Positions 53,827 to 63,453 of a DNA stretch of 64,000 bases are shown here, one piece after another. Made by a program: the position numbers and the translations under genes. The DNA is from Acidicapsa acidisoli (GTDB lineage Bacteria > Acidobacteriota > Terriglobia > Terriglobales > Acidobacteriaceae). The DNA is taken from positions 1,426,001-1,490,000 of the forward strand of contig NZ_JAGSYI010000001.1 of the NCBI RefSeq assembly GCF_025685625.1, read 5' to 3'. A model generated the notes under the pieces. The model was not told the DNA's origin and ran no database searches. It saw only the letters and a list, made by a program, of their open reading frames with translations. How positions within the stretch are numbered: position 1 is the first letter of the stretch; each line of letters starts with the position of its first letter.

Positions 53827-54471
53827 ATGCATGCAACGCTGAAGAAGCGCATGGGGATGATCGCCGGCACGGCTATCGTTCTTGGAGTCTTAGCTGGAAA
53901 CTCGATCGCGCAGGACAGCGCGGGTTATGGCGAGTTTCAACTGACGAGTTCGACTTTCGCCAGGAACGCCGAACTGCCTATATCGACGATTCTGAATAAT
54001 CAGGTGAATGGGGTCAATACCTGTTCGGCGAATGGAGCTGCTGGCGGTGACTTATCGCCTGACTTAGCGTGGACGAATGCTCCGAGAGGAACGCAGAGCT
54101 ATGTTGTCGTTCTCTATGACGTCACGGCTGCCTTTACGCACTGGGGCATGTATAACATCCGCGCGGGCGTAACGCAGTTGCCGGCCGGAGCAGGAGTGGC
54201 GGGAAGCGGTTATGGTCCGCAGATCGAGAACGACTTTGCCCTTGGCGAAGAATATGACGGCCCTTGTCCTCCGGCTGGGGTTGCCCCGGAGCAGCACCAG
54301 TATGTCTTCACTGTCTACGCATTGAGCAAGGAACTGACGCTGCCCAGCTCGGCGAACTTTCCTCCGAATGGCGAGACGCTCTATCACGCTCTCATCAAGG
54401 CTGGCGTTGAGGGAGCAATCCTGGGGAAGGCGAGTCTGACGGGATACTATTCGTCTACTCCTCAGAACTAA
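53827..54471 (+). CDS. Exported PEBP (YbhB/YbcL, Raf-kinase-inhibitor-like) protein
   Basis: Phosphatidylethanolamine-binding-protein fold, 214 residues, with a signal peptide (GMIAGTAIVLGVLAGNSIA). Family blocks DLSPDLAWTNAPRGTQSYVVVLYDVTA, FTHWGMYNI and YDGPCPPAGVAPEQHQYVFTVYAL are in order. Ligand pocket residues (Asp-Pro of the usual DPDAP) are altered to DVTAAFTHW. Bacterial members have no firmly established function. Confidence 0.91.
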   Translation: MHATLKKRMGMIAGTAIVLGVLAGNSIAQDSAGYGEFQLTSSTFARNAELPISTILNNQVNGVNTCSANGAAGGDLSPDLAWTNAPRGTQSYVVVLYDVTAAFTHWGMYNIRAGVTQLPAGAGVAGSGYGPQIENDFALGEEYDGPCPPAGVAPEQHQYVFTVYALSKELTLPSSANFPPNGETLYHALIKAGVEGAILGKASLTGYYSSTPQN

Positions 54472-54488
54472 ATGAGTTGTGACCGAGA

Positions 54489-54517
54489 CGGGCTATTGCC
54501 ATACGGCCAATAGCCCG
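54489..54517. terminator. Hairpin at a convergent gene junction
   Basis: CGGGCTATTG (54489-54498) and CAATAGCCCG (54508-54517) are exact complements around a nine-base loop. The hairpin overlaps the last codons of the DUF1761 gene and lies just beyond the PEBP stop. No T-run follows, so termination is uncertain. Confidence 0.5.
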
Positions 54518-54927
54518 CCGGTGATCAGCATGGCTACGAGCCAATAACCGGTATTGATCGCGAAGAGCTTGAATGGGCGGCCCTCGTAGACGCCCTGCGC
54601 AATGTTGGGCGCGGCGATGAAGCCTGCCCATTCGATGAAGCCGACCAGTGCGCCTTTCCCATAGGTAGCTGCGCCGGACCATGCGATGGAGTGAAACAAG
54701 ATAAACGAGAGGACCAGGCTGCCGACGAAAGACAGAATCATACCGGCCATCATGGCCTTTTGTTTATCGGGACCGGATGGCGGGTTGACCATGGCCATCC
54801 ATGGCTTGGCGAAGAGCAGGGGCGAGTACCAGATCGCGCCGATAAGCCACTGAATGACAGCCGATACCAGGATGGCCCAGTGGTTGACGTGGTGAAGGTG
54901 GTGGAAGGATTGAACAGCCGAATCCAT
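54493..54927 (-). CDS. DUF1761 family membrane protein
   Basis: A 144-residue protein with four hydrophobic segments (HWAILVSAVIQWLIGAIWYSPLLFAKPW, AGMILSFVGSLVLSFILFHSIA, LVGFIEWAGFIAAPNIAQGV, INTGYWLVAMLITGGLLAVW). The IGAIWYSPLLFAKPWM opening is characteristic of DUF1761. The function of this family is not known. It is convergent with the PEBP gene. Confidence 0.87.
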   Translation of the reverse strand: MDSAVQSFHHLHHVNHWAILVSAVIQWLIGAIWYSPLLFAKPWMAMVNPPSGPDKQKAMMAGMILSFVGSLVLSFILFHSIAWSGAATYGKGALVGFIEWAGFIAAPNIAQGVYEGRPFKLFAINTGYWLVAMLITGGLLAVWQ

Positions 54928-55136
54928 GGTTATCTCCGCAGAAATTCCAATAGCATCGAGTACCCGGCTCTCGGTATTGAGAGTTACAGGTCGAACAGGT
55001 GGTTTTGGGGAACGTGTGAATGACTCTCAGGCAGGCGAGATGGATATGTCAAGGGAATCGCGCTAATTTTCGGGATCGAGGTATTTGCGCCGTCTTGCAT
55101 CGGGATGCATCCTGATTGCAGTGAGGTTCCGCGGGG

Positions 55137-55541
55137 ATGGAGTTAGTTTCGACAGATTCGACGCTGCAGGTTACAACCGAAGAAATCAGCGTTCTTGTAG
55201 ACACGTTCTATGGATGGGTTCAGCTTGATCCGCTTATTGGCCCGATTTTCAATCGCGAGGTGGAGGATTGGCCTGCGCATCTGGCGCTGCTCAAGGAGTT
55301 CTGGGCTACGGTCATTCTTGGGACGCGGAGCTTCAAGGGGAATCCGATGGAGATCCATTTGAAGCTGTTGCCTGAGCCCCGTCATTTTGAGCGTTGGCTG
55401 GAGCTTTTTGCCGAGACGGCAAACGAGGTTCTGACGCCCGCCCACGCGGAGCTTTTTGTTGGCAAATCACAGCGCATTGCGGAGACATTTCAGAGGGTAA
55501 TTGCGTCGCATCGTAGCGGACTTGGGGTCATGCCTGTCTGA
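55137..55541 (+). CDS. Group III truncated hemoglobin
   Basis: Truncated globin, 134 residues. The opening EEISVLVDTFYGWVQLDPLIGPIFN and DWPAHLALLKEFWATVILGTRSFKGNPMEIHLKL include the proximal His region typical of group III. RHFERWLELFAETANEVLTPAHAE completes the fold. These proteins bind oxygen or NO and may protect respiration; the nearby FAD enzyme is not an obvious reductase for it. The Shine-Dalgarno is weak (GCGGGG directly before ATG). Confidence 0.9.
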   Translation: MELVSTDSTLQVTTEEISVLVDTFYGWVQLDPLIGPIFNREVEDWPAHLALLKEFWATVILGTRSFKGNPMEIHLKLLPEPRHFERWLELFAETANEVLTPAHAELFVGKSQRIAETFQRVIASHRSGLGVMPV

Positions 55542-55683
55542 CTATTTCCTCCGCCGAACGGCTTGAAACGGGTTTGTGACTGGAGTCACTCCTCTTTGCC
55601 TGGTAGGAAGAATCCCTCCATGGTTGTATTTCCTGAGCGAATTTCTATCCAAATACTCGCTATAGTGGGGTAGAGGAACCTCT

Positions 55684-56982
55684 ATGATCTCTGTCGCCAT
55701 CGTGGGCTCCGGGCCCTATGCCCTGTCCCTCGCCGCTCATTTGAATCCTCTCGGAGTGGAGTACAGGATCTTTGGGCCATGCATGGAGGCATGGGACCGG
55801 CATATGCCTTTGCGCATGTTCCTGAAGTCCGATGGCTTCGCTTCGGATTTATATGCTCCGGGCGCCGGCTATCGGCTGGAGGAATATTGCAAGGAGCAGG
55901 GGATTGAGTATGCCCCCGTGGGGCTGCCGGTAAAACGCGCGACTTTTGTGCAGTACGGCAGAGAGTTTCAGCGGCGATATGCGCCAAATCTCGAAGAGAC
56001 GATGATTGTGAGGGTAAGCCAGATTCCAGGCGGTTTTGAGCTGGAGACGGCTGAGGGCGAGCGGTTCCAGGCACGCCGGGTTGTGCTGGCGGTCGGAATC
56101 AGCCACTTTCCTTACTTTCCCAAGGTACTTTCCGGATTTTCTCCGGAAGCTGTCAGCCATACGTTTCATCATGGGCCGTTTGACGAGTATCGTGGCAAGC
56201 ACGTGCTGGTCATTGGCGCTGGAGCTTCGGCCGTGAATGCGGCGGTCGCGTTGAACGAAGATGGCGCTCAGACGGAACTGATGGCGCGGGCAAGCAAGAT
56301 CAATTTTCACAACAGATCGCCTGATTACCGGCCGATCATGGATCGAATTCGCAACCCTCGCTCTGTAATCGGGGTAGGCTGGAGATCCAAAATCGCTGTC
56401 GATCTGCCACTGGTCTTCCATGCGATGCCGGAAAGCCTGCGTCATCGCGTTGTGACGAGGCACCTGGGTCCGGCGCCGGGCTGGTTCTCGCGCGACGGCT
56501 TCGAAGGTCATGTGAAGGCAAATCTGGAGTGTCATTTGCAGGAGGTTAGCGAGGCCGGCTCGAAGGTGCGAGTGAAGTATCTGGATCCGTCCGGAGCGAC
56601 GCAGGAGATATTTGTCGATCATGTGATCGCGGGGACAGGATTTCAGCCGTTCCTGAGCTCATTGAAGTTTCTCGATGAAAAGCTCTCGGCGAAGGTGCGC
56701 ACAGCCCGTTCGATGGCGGATATGGACTCGAACTTTCAATCCTCCGTCGAGGGGCTTTATATGACCGGTCTTGCGTCGGCCTACAATTTCGGGCCGATGT
56801 GCCGTTTCGCCTGTGGAGCGCGATTTACTGCCAAAAGGCTTTCACGGCACCTGGGACAAATGGAACGACGGCGCTCTGTGCGGGTGGTTGAACACGCCAA
56901 TATTCCCCAGCACAGCAATGAGCCAAGCCGCAGCGTTCAGCAAGAGTCCGAAGCGGTTTTGCAGAGGGAGCACGCCGGGTAG
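55684..56982 (+). CDS. FAD-dependent monooxygenase-like oxidoreductase
   Basis: Flavoprotein of 432 residues with two dinucleotide folds: FAD-binding VAIVGSGPYALSLAAHL at the N-terminus and NAD(P)H-binding VLVIGAGASAVNAAVAL near residue 180. An ATG motif-like segment HVIAGTGFQPFLSSLKFL follows. It resembles the flavin monooxygenase/N-hydroxylase class (SidA-like), but the substrate is unknown and no siderophore genes are nearby. The start has GAGGAAC upstream. It ends in a convergent region with a bidirectional terminator. Confidence 0.86.
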   Translation: MISVAIVGSGPYALSLAAHLNPLGVEYRIFGPCMEAWDRHMPLRMFLKSDGFASDLYAPGAGYRLEEYCKEQGIEYAPVGLPVKRATFVQYGREFQRRYAPNLEETMIVRVSQIPGGFELETAEGERFQARRVVLAVGISHFPYFPKVLSGFSPEAVSHTFHHGPFDEYRGKHVLVIGAGASAVNAAVALNEDGAQTELMARASKINFHNRSPDYRPIMDRIRNPRSVIGVGWRSKIAVDLPLVFHAMPESLRHRVVTRHLGPAPGWFSRDGFEGHVKANLECHLQEVSEAGSKVRVKYLDPSGATQEIFVDHVIAGTGFQPFLSSLKFLDEKLSAKVRTARSMADMDSNFQSSVEGLYMTGLASAYNFGPMCRFACGARFTAKRLSRHLGQMERRRSVRVVEHANIPQHSNEPSRSVQQESEAVLQREHAG

Positions 56983-57018
56983 CAGCTTTTCCAGATTCAG
57001 CACGGTTGCATTGGGGTA

Positions 57019-57068
57019 GAAAAAGGCCGACAGAGACGGGATAAACCCTATCTTTGCCGGCCTTTTTC
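57019..57068. terminator. Bidirectional terminator between convergent genes
   Basis: GAAAAAGGCCG (57019-57029) and CGGCCTTTTTC (57058-57068) are perfect 11-base complements. The T-run on one strand and A-run on the other suit termination in both directions. The 28-base loop contains GGGataaaCCC. Confidence 0.85.
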
Positions 57069-57098
57069 TTTTCTGGCTCTTTCCTTGCGCTGGATCTT

Positions 57099-59351
57099 CT
57101 AAGTCTGGATCGTGGAAGTGAGCAGGTCCTCGATACGGATGGGGAGTTCCCGCACCCTGACTCCGGTGGCGTGGTAGACCGCGGCTGTCATGGCTGGCGC
57201 AATGCCCGCCAGGCCGATTTCGCCAATGCCTCGAGCGCCGTATTCGCCAAGGATCGGGTCTGGGAAGTCGAGGAAGTGAACGTCGATGTCGGGTGAATCG
57301 GCGTGGGTCGCGACCATGTAGTCGGCGAAGTTGGAGTTAACGGGCAGGCCGTTGCGATGGTCATAGATGGTCTCTTCGAGCATGCCCATGCCGACGCCCA
57401 TGACGACGGCTCCGAGGATCTGGTTGGCGGCGGTCTTGCGGTTGATCATGCGGCCGCCGTCGATCACCGATACGACGCGGCTGACACGCAGGCGTGCGAT
57501 GCCTGGGTCCCATTCGACTTCGACAAATTGCGCGCCGAAGGAGTGGGTGGAATACTCCCGGGCCTTGGGATTGGAGCCAAGCGGACCGGAGTTACCCTCA
57601 CCGCTGGCTGCTTCCACATTAGCCATCTTGAGCAACTGTTCGTAGGGAACGCCTGAAGATGCTGGTTGAGTTTTGATGTGGACTTTGCCTTCGGAAAATG
57701 CCAGCGAGTCGGCGGGCTTGCCGTGAAATGGCGATTTTGCAGCGCTGATCGCAGTGGTGACGGCGGCTTTTGTCGCGTTGTCGGTGGCTTCGGCGATGGC
57801 GGGCAGAACGGTGGCTGTCGCGGTCGATCCGCCTGAGGTTGGGCCGGGAAGCAGCGAGCTGTCTCCGAGGACGACGCGGATACGGTCGACGGGGATGCCG
57901 GTGCGGTCGCTGACCACCTGGGCAAAGACGGTGTAGGTGCCGGTGCCGACGTCCTGGGTTCCGCAGGAGACGCGAGCGGTGCCGTCGTTGAGGAGTTGAA
58001 CGCTAGTCTGGCAAGCGCCGCGGCCAGCTCCCCAGGATGCGCCGGCGACGCCCCAGCCGAGGATTATGTCTCCATCTCGCATCGAACCGATCTCTGGAGT
58101 TCGCTTCGCCCAGCCGAACTTCTCCGCGCCGACTTGCAGGCACTCCTTGTAATGGCGCGAGGAGAATGGCTTGTTCTGGCTCTCGTCGGTGAGGGTGTCG
58201 TTCTTGAGGCGCAGCTCGACGGGGTCCATTTTGAGGGCGACGGCGAGTTCGTCCATGGCGGACTCAACCGCATAGAGCCCTGGAACCGCGCCGGGACCGC
58301 GCATTGGCGTCGGGGTGCCGACATTGCGCCGGACGAGCGCGGAGGTGACGAGGAGATTGGGCGTTGAATAAATGAACGGAGTGGCTTCACCGCAGTTTTC
58401 GCGGATGTCGTCGCCAAAGTTGGTGTGGTTGCGGTAGTCATGGTGCAGGCTGACGAGCTTGCCATCGGCGGTTGCGCCGATCTTGACGCGCTGCTGCGTC
58501 TGGGGGCGATGGCCCACGCTGGTGAACATCTGCTTGCGATTGACGGAGAGTTTAACCGGGCGATTGAGCTGGCGGGCTGCCGCCGCGGCCAGAGCGCTTT
58601 GCGGCCAGGGAAAGAGTTTGCCGCCGAAGCCGGAGCCGAGAAAGCGGGTGATGACCCGGACGTTTTCGCGCGGAACGCCGAGGGTCTCTGCCATCACGTG
58701 CTGGTGATTGACCACGCCCTGCGAGGTCTCGTAAAGGGTGAAATTCGGATCATCCCAGACGGCCACCGTGGCGTGCATCTCCATCGGATTGTGCGTCTCG
58801 GCGGGGGTAATGTACGTCTGGTCGACTTTGACCGGAGCCGAGGCGAAGGCTGCGTCGACATCGCCGCGCTTCGATTCGGTATGCAGCGGCAGTTCTCCGG
58901 TCTGGGGATCGTCGAGTTTTGTGGAGACGTTGATCGGAGCTGATTCGTATTTCACGACGACGGCTGCGGACGCGGCCAATGCCTGCTCGTAGGTTTCGGC
59001 GAGGACGAGGGCGACGTATTGGCCCCAGTAGCGGACTTCCAGATCTTCAAAGGGTGGCCGGGCTTCGCTGGTGCGTCCGCCGTGACCGCCCGGAGCCATC
59101 CGGAATAATGGCCCAATGTTTCCGTGGTGAAGGATGTTCACAACGCCCGGCATCTTTTCGGCGCGGGAGGTGTCGATGGCGTGGATTGTGCCGGCAGCTA
59201 CGGTGCTAGAGACGGCGACCCCGTGGACCATGCCGGGGAAGTGGTAATCGGCAGCGTACTGGGCCTGGCCAGTGGTCTTGAGAGGGCCGTCAATACGCGG
59301 GAGGTCAGCGCCGATGACTGTAGATGGGGTGTAGGGGGTTGAATCAGGCAA
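57099..59351 (-). CDS. Xanthine dehydrogenase family molybdopterin-binding subunit (orphan)
   Basis: Large subunit of a molybdenum hydroxylase, 750 residues. Recognisable parts are the N-terminal IGADLPRIDGPLKTTGQAQYAADY, the molybdopterin region GSGFGGKLFPWPQSALAAAAAR and the active-site block GEYGARGIGEIGLAG with catalytic Glu711. A TTG start at 59351 is supported by GAGGAG eight bases upstream. Partner 2Fe-2S and FAD subunits, usually adjacent in the same operon, are absent: the upstream neighbour is a methyltransferase. It must borrow subunits encoded elsewhere or be relic. The sequence resembles aldehyde-oxidase types (PaoC/YagR). Confidence 0.92.
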   Translation of the reverse strand: MPDSTPYTPSTVIGADLPRIDGPLKTTGQAQYAADYHFPGMVHGVAVSSTVAAGTIHAIDTSRAEKMPGVVNILHHGNIGPLFRMAPGGHGGRTSEARPPFEDLEVRYWGQYVALVLAETYEQALAASAAVVVKYESAPINVSTKLDDPQTGELPLHTESKRGDVDAAFASAPVKVDQTYITPAETHNPMEMHATVAVWDDPNFTLYETSQGVVNHQHVMAETLGVPRENVRVITRFLGSGFGGKLFPWPQSALAAAAARQLNRPVKLSVNRKQMFTSVGHRPQTQQRVKIGATADGKLVSLHHDYRNHTNFGDDIRENCGEATPFIYSTPNLLVTSALVRRNVGTPTPMRGPGAVPGLYAVESAMDELAVALKMDPVELRLKNDTLTDESQNKPFSSRHYKECLQVGAEKFGWAKRTPEIGSMRDGDIILGWGVAGASWGAGRGACQTSVQLLNDGTARVSCGTQDVGTGTYTVFAQVVSDRTGIPVDRIRVVLGDSSLLPGPTSGGSTATATVLPAIAEATDNATKAAVTTAISAAKSPFHGKPADSLAFSEGKVHIKTQPASSGVPYEQLLKMANVEAASGEGNSGPLGSNPKAREYSTHSFGAQFVEVEWDPGIARLRVSRVVSVIDGGRMINRKTAANQILGAVVMGVGMGMLEETIYDHRNGLPVNSNFADYMVATHADSPDIDVHFLDFPDPILGEYGARGIGEIGLAGIAPAMTAAVYHATGVRVRELPIRIEDLLTSTIQT

Positions 59352-59517
59352 TTTCCTGTCTCCTCGGACTGTATATTGGCTGGATCGGCTGCAGTGGACT
59401 TCGAAAGCCGCGCAGAGAAATACTGTAGCTCAATCGCAATCTCTTTGGACCGGAGCAAAAATACGTGTGCTCGCTGGCCCCTTCCCGTTATTCCTAATGC
59501 GCCATTCGCGAGCGGCG

Positions 59518-60225
59518 CTAGTGAATAGACGGATCGAATAGGGGGTGGGATTCACCGCCCGGGCTTGAGCCCCAGAGTTCGCTGACCAGAAGGCCTTTGA
59601 GGTGTGATTGGTCGTCATGAAGAATCCATCCGGAAGCGCCGAGAGCGCGGTGGTGCTCGGGAAGGGCCTGCTGGCGGAGATTGGTGAGCAGCCGGAAGGA
59701 GCGATAAAGAAAGGATATGAGCGGCGAGGCGATGGCGCGGCCGAAGCGGGATTGCGGGATGGCGAATTCGGAGATGAGCCAGAGGGCGCTTGGGGCAAGA
59801 AACGGCGTCAGTCGCCTCGCGAGGGCGGCAATCTCGCCAGTGCTGAGGCAGTCGAGGAAAAAGTGCGTCACGATCAGGTCGTATTGTTCGGCCTGTTCGG
59901 CGGTTGCTGGCGACCAGATTCGCAGATCGGCAACTTCGGTGGTGAGCCGGTTGCGGTGGGGCAAAGCGGCATTTTGGAGAGACGCAATCATCCGCGGACT
60001 GGCATCGACGGCTGTGACCCGGATTTGGAGATTAATGCGGAGAAGACGGGCGGTAAAGCGGCCGTCTCCGTCGCCGAGGATGAGCGCGTGACGGCAATTG
60101 GTGATTTGCGGCAGAAAGTGGGTACGGCAGCGCCAGAGGAATGGGCCAAAGCTGAGATATTCCAGCCAGCGATAGAGGCGGGCAAGACGACTGAAGTCAG
60201 GGGGTGCATTCCTCGCCGCGTTCAT
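59518..60225 (-). CDS. Class I SAM-dependent methyltransferase
   Basis: A 235-residue methyltransferase with motif I HALILGDGDGRFTARLL and an acidic ribose-binding residue in VTAVDASPRMIASL; YDLIVTHFFLDCLSTGEIAALARRLTPFL is motif IV and beyond. Family resemblance is to ubiquinone/menaquinone-type C-methyltransferases in general form, without specificity. It overlaps the membrane protein gene upstream by four bases, so the two are probably one functional unit. Substrate unknown. Confidence 0.86.
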   Translation of the reverse strand: MNAARNAPPDFSRLARLYRWLEYLSFGPFLWRCRTHFLPQITNCRHALILGDGDGRFTARLLRINLQIRVTAVDASPRMIASLQNAALPHRNRLTTEVADLRIWSPATAEQAEQYDLIVTHFFLDCLSTGEIAALARRLTPFLAPSALWLISEFAIPQSRFGRAIASPLISFLYRSFRLLTNLRQQALPEHHRALGASGWILHDDQSHLKGLLVSELWGSSPGGESHPLFDPSIH

Positions 60226-61112
60226 CGAATCGCGAGCAGCGCTGCGGGGACGAGCAGAACGAGGTCGGCGGCTGCGCGAAGGGTGACGGGTGCAAGGGCG
60301 AGCCGATAACGATCCAGCATAGCCAGCATCGCTGCGCTCAAGGTTGCCGCTGCGAGCAGCGCCGCAGAACGCGGATCGTGCAGGCTAGCCGCGACGATAG
60401 CGATGAGCGCGGCGCTGACCGCCAATATTGCCGCCAGGCGCACGATGGGCGCACGTTGTACTGCGGTGTCGGATTCCCAGGCTTCGATTGCGTGGCAGTT
60501 GAGCCAGGCCAGGGCGATGAATATCACGATGGGCGCATAGAGACTGAGTCGATGGCCTGGAATGCGAGCCCAGGTGGGGGTTGCGCAGGCGAGCGTGAAA
60601 ATAACGCCGACAAGGAACTCTTTCGGAAGGCGAAGGCCAAGTTTCGGCCGCGCAACGCGCCATGGGCTGTGAACAGAGGTGAAATAGACGAGCGCGGCGG
60701 CAGCCAGGAAGGAATTGCGCCCACGCGCTGAGGAAGGCATGGAGTGCAGGACCAGCGCCAGACCGATAAGCGCAGCGGCCACGGCGATTGGAAGGAAGAT
60801 GCGGCGGTGCTCCCAATGGAAGAGATGCCGTGCGCGGAGAGGAGTGCGAGCATTGCGCGCGTCAAGCAGACGGTCTCCGATGTAGGCCGACCACGCGGCG
60901 AGAGCAATCACCACCGGAAGCCAGATCGGCAGGCGCAGATGGGCCGCCCATGCGAAGGCCAGTGTCCATACGACAGCGACGGTCGGGGCGTCGAGACTCG
61001 TCAGGTGCCAGAGATGAAGAGAGGCCGGGATTTTCCGGATATCGAACCTGGCACGCGACCTCGCTGCGCGTCGGGGGCCAATACGGGGCCGGAGCGTGGA
61101 GGTGGTGGCCAC
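60222..61112 (-). CDS. Polytopic membrane protein, possibly UbiA-prenyltransferase-like
   Basis: A 296-residue membrane protein with about seven hydrophobic segments. The segment AAWSAYIGDRLLDARNAR has Asp-x-x-x-Asp spacing reminiscent of the first Asp-rich motif of UbiA prenyltransferases, but the canonical NDxxDxxxD is not met, and the second motif is degenerate (LNCHAIEAWESD). Similarity is therefore tentative. It is co-translated with a SAM methyltransferase (ATGA overlap), a combination that would suit modification of a lipid or prenylated ring. That function is inference. Confidence 0.74.
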   Translation of the reverse strand: MATTSTLRPRIGPRRAARSRARFDIRKIPASLHLWHLTSLDAPTVAVVWTLAFAWAAHLRLPIWLPVVIALAAWSAYIGDRLLDARNARTPLRARHLFHWEHRRIFLPIAVAAALIGLALVLHSMPSSARGRNSFLAAAALVYFTSVHSPWRVARPKLGLRLPKEFLVGVIFTLACATPTWARIPGHRLSLYAPIVIFIALAWLNCHAIEAWESDTAVQRAPIVRLAAILAVSAALIAIVAASLHDPRSAALLAAATLSAAMLAMLDRYRLALAPVTLRAAADLVLLVPAALLAIR

Positions 61113-61444
61113 AGCTTGATTTTACGGCGGCGTGGTTCTTTGTAATGGGCGGCGAAGCCAGATCGCGCCTTGAGATTGAGTGAAATCGCAGCAACTCTCT
61201 CACGACAACACACGGATTTGCCGGTATGCAATATTGGTTTCATGAATTTACTGGCTGGCTTAACCGAAAATACTCATCCGGAATCGCGGTAAGTCCATAT
61301 ACTAGGTCGGTAAACTCACACAGCGATTTGGATCGAGACGAGACAGACATGCGGGGATCGTTCCTGCATGATATCTGTGGGAAGAAGGTGGTCATTCGCC
61401 AAATGGGTTTAGGTTGTTTGCATTTCAAGAGAAGAGGATGGACG
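61113..61444. other. Intergenic region, no gene recognised
   Basis: Divergent region of 332 bases between the UbiA-like gene and a secreted protein gene. TATACT at 61298-61303 looks like a -10 element but has no good -35 partner. An open frame from 61226 runs through it without codon or family support. Confidence 0.5.
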
Positions 61445-62200
61445 ATGAAGCGCTTGATCCATTTTGCGGCGTGTCTTGCCTGTTTTACGGTGTTTCTGCT
61501 CGGCCCCACCATCGCGTCCGCCGGAGTTTCCAAGAAGGCGCAGTCTGATTTCGAGAAGAACCTTCTGGGTAAGGATGTGAAGGCGCTCCTGGATATGCCG
61601 GCCTACAAGGACGGTCTGGACCTGTATGTGGACCACAAGGTGGACAAGCGTCTCGACGAGCGCGGCATCGATCTGAAGGATCTTTCGAAGTATCTGAAAG
61701 ATAAGGGCGTTGGTGTCGAACGCGACGAGTGGGTGACGATCACCGATGCGAAGATCGATAGCGACCGAATTGAGATTCACCTGGGCGGCGGCGGCGAAGG
61801 CCACGGCGCGAGCAAGAATGCCGCGAAAAAGGGGGCTGGATACAAGCGGGCTGGAGGTTCGCGGATCAACTTCCGTTACGGGCGCGACCTGACCGATGCG
61901 GATGTCCAGGCCGATACATTTTTGCCGCTGCTGGGCCGTGTGTTGGATACGAGCAAGATAATCGGGGTGGTGATTCCGAAAGACGTTGCGCCGCAGTTTC
62001 AGGAGGCGATACGGTCCAGGGATGTGGTCGTCGGGATGAGCTACCAGATGGTGTTGATAAGCTTTGGCGAGCCGGACCAGAAAAAAGTAGATGATTCGAC
62101 GGATGATAGCCTGCACGAGACTTGGTACTACCTGAAGGACGGGCACCGCTGGGTGGTGAAGTTCGTGAATGGGAAAGTGGGAAAGGTGCAGGTCTTCTAA
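61445..62200 (+). CDS. Secreted protein of unknown function
   Basis: A 251-residue exported protein. ATG at 61445 has GAGG upstream and opens a clear signal sequence (LIHFAACLACFTVFLLGPTIASA). The mature part is Lys/Asp-rich (KNLLGKDVKALLDMPAYKDGLDLYVDHKVDKRL) and has a Gly/His-rich stretch (GGGGEGHGASKNAAKKGAG). The last 70 residues (SYQMVLISFGEPDQKKVDD to VVKFVNGKVGKVQVF) resemble an SmpA/OmlA-like or lipoprotein-type domain in form. I do not recognise the family. Confidence 0.8.
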   Translation: MKRLIHFAACLACFTVFLLGPTIASAGVSKKAQSDFEKNLLGKDVKALLDMPAYKDGLDLYVDHKVDKRLDERGIDLKDLSKYLKDKGVGVERDEWVTITDAKIDSDRIEIHLGGGGEGHGASKNAAKKGAGYKRAGGSRINFRYGRDLTDADVQADTFLPLLGRVLDTSKIIGVVIPKDVAPQFQEAIRSRDVVVGMSYQMVLISFGEPDQKKVDDSTDDSLHETWYYLKDGHRWVVKFVNGKVGKVQVF

Positions 62201-62259
62201 GGGCTGGCATCTGTGGTTCTGGCCTCAGTTGAGAGGCATGGGTCGGATACGATAGTCGG

Positions 62260-63444
62260 ATGGAAGAATTCACTCGAATCAGGCGTCTGCCTCCCTATGT
62301 TTTCAACATCACCGGGGAGATGAAAGTCGCGGCGCGGCGGCGTGGCGAGGACATTATCGACTTCGGGATGGGGAATCCCGACGGGGCGACGCCGAAGCAC
62401 ATTGTGGACAAGATGATCGAGGCGGCGCAGAAGCCGGTGACGCATCGTTACTCGGTATCGAAGGGGCTGCCGCGTCTGCGCAAGGCGATTGCGAACTGGT
62501 ATAAGACGCGCTACGACGTCGATCTGGACCCGGTGTCAGAGGCCATTGTGACCATCGGGTCAAAAGAGGGCATCTCGCATCTTTGCCTGGCGATTTTGGA
62601 CTCGAACGACACGGTTGTGGTGCCGAACCCAAGTTATCCGATTCACATCTACGGGCCGGCGATCGCAGGTGCTCACGTGGTCAGCGTGCCGGTACACAAT
62701 CAGGATCAGTTTCTGGCGGAGCTGGAGAATCTGATTCCGCGCATGATGCCGCGCCCCAAGGCGCTGATTGTGAACTTCCCTTCCAATCCGACGACCGAGT
62801 GCGTGGAGTTGCCCTTTCTGGCTCGCCTGGTGGATCTCGCGCGGGAGTTTGGTTTTTACCTGATTCACGACTTGGCCTATGCGGATATTGCCTTTGACGG
62901 CTACAAGCCGCCGTCTGTGATGCAGGTTCCGGGCGCGAAGGATGTTGCTGTCGAGTTCTTTACGCTTTCGAAGAGCTACAACATGCCGGGATGGCGCGTG
63001 GGCTTCATGGTGGGCAATCCGAAACTGGTTGCTGCGCTTGGGCGGCTGAAGAGCTACTTCGACTACGGGACATTTACCCCGATTCAGGTGGCTTCGATTC
63101 TGGCGCTGGAGGGTCCACAGGGCTGCGTCGCGGAGATTTGCGGGATCTATCGCAAACGGCGCGACGTGCTGGTGGAGGGTCTGAATCGGGCTGGCTGGGC
63201 GGTGGCGCTACCTAAGGCAACGATGTTCGTCTGGGCGCGGATTCCTGAGCAGTTTCGAGCGCTGGGGTCGCTGGAGTTCAGTAAGCAACTTTTGACGGAT
63301 GCCAAGGTTGCAGTGAGTCCCGGGATTGGCTTTGGCGACTACGGCGACGGGCATGTGCGTTTTTCGCTGATCGAGAACGAGGAGCGTACACGGCAGGCGC
63401 TGCGGGGCATCAAGATGATGTTGGCCGGGAAGGTCTTCGCCTGA
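62260..63444 (+). CDS. alaC: Class I/II aminotransferase, AlaC-like (glutamate-pyruvate type)
   Basis: PLP-dependent aminotransferase, 394 residues. The N-terminus [20 protein letters not shown] is characteristic of the AlaC/LL-diaminopimelate aminotransferase-like group. The PLP lysine is Lys238 in [15 protein letters not shown], and [29 protein letters not shown] holds the substrate-binding Arg. In E. coli AlaC transaminates alanine and glutamate. A role in lysine biosynthesis cannot be excluded from sequence. Confidence 0.9.
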   Translation: MEEFTRIRRLPPYVFNITGEMKVAARRRGEDIIDFGMGNPDGATPKHIVDKMIEAAQKPVTHRYSVSKGLPRLRKAIANWYKTRYDVDLDPVSEAIVTIGSKEGISHLCLAILDSNDTVVVPNPSYPIHIYGPAIAGAHVVSVPVHNQDQFLAELENLIPRMMPRPKALIVNFPSNPTTECVELPFLARLVDLAREFGFYLIHDLAYADIAFDGYKPPSVMQVPGAKDVAVEFFTLSKSYNMPGWRVGFMVGNPKLVAALGRLKSYFDYGTFTPIQVASILALEGPQGCVAEICGIYRKRRDVLVEGLNRAGWAVALPKATMFVWARIPEQFRALGSLEFSKQLLTDAKVAVSPGIGFGDYGDGHVRFSLIENEERTRQALRGIKMMLAGKVFA

Positions 63445-63453
63445 GTTTACGTC

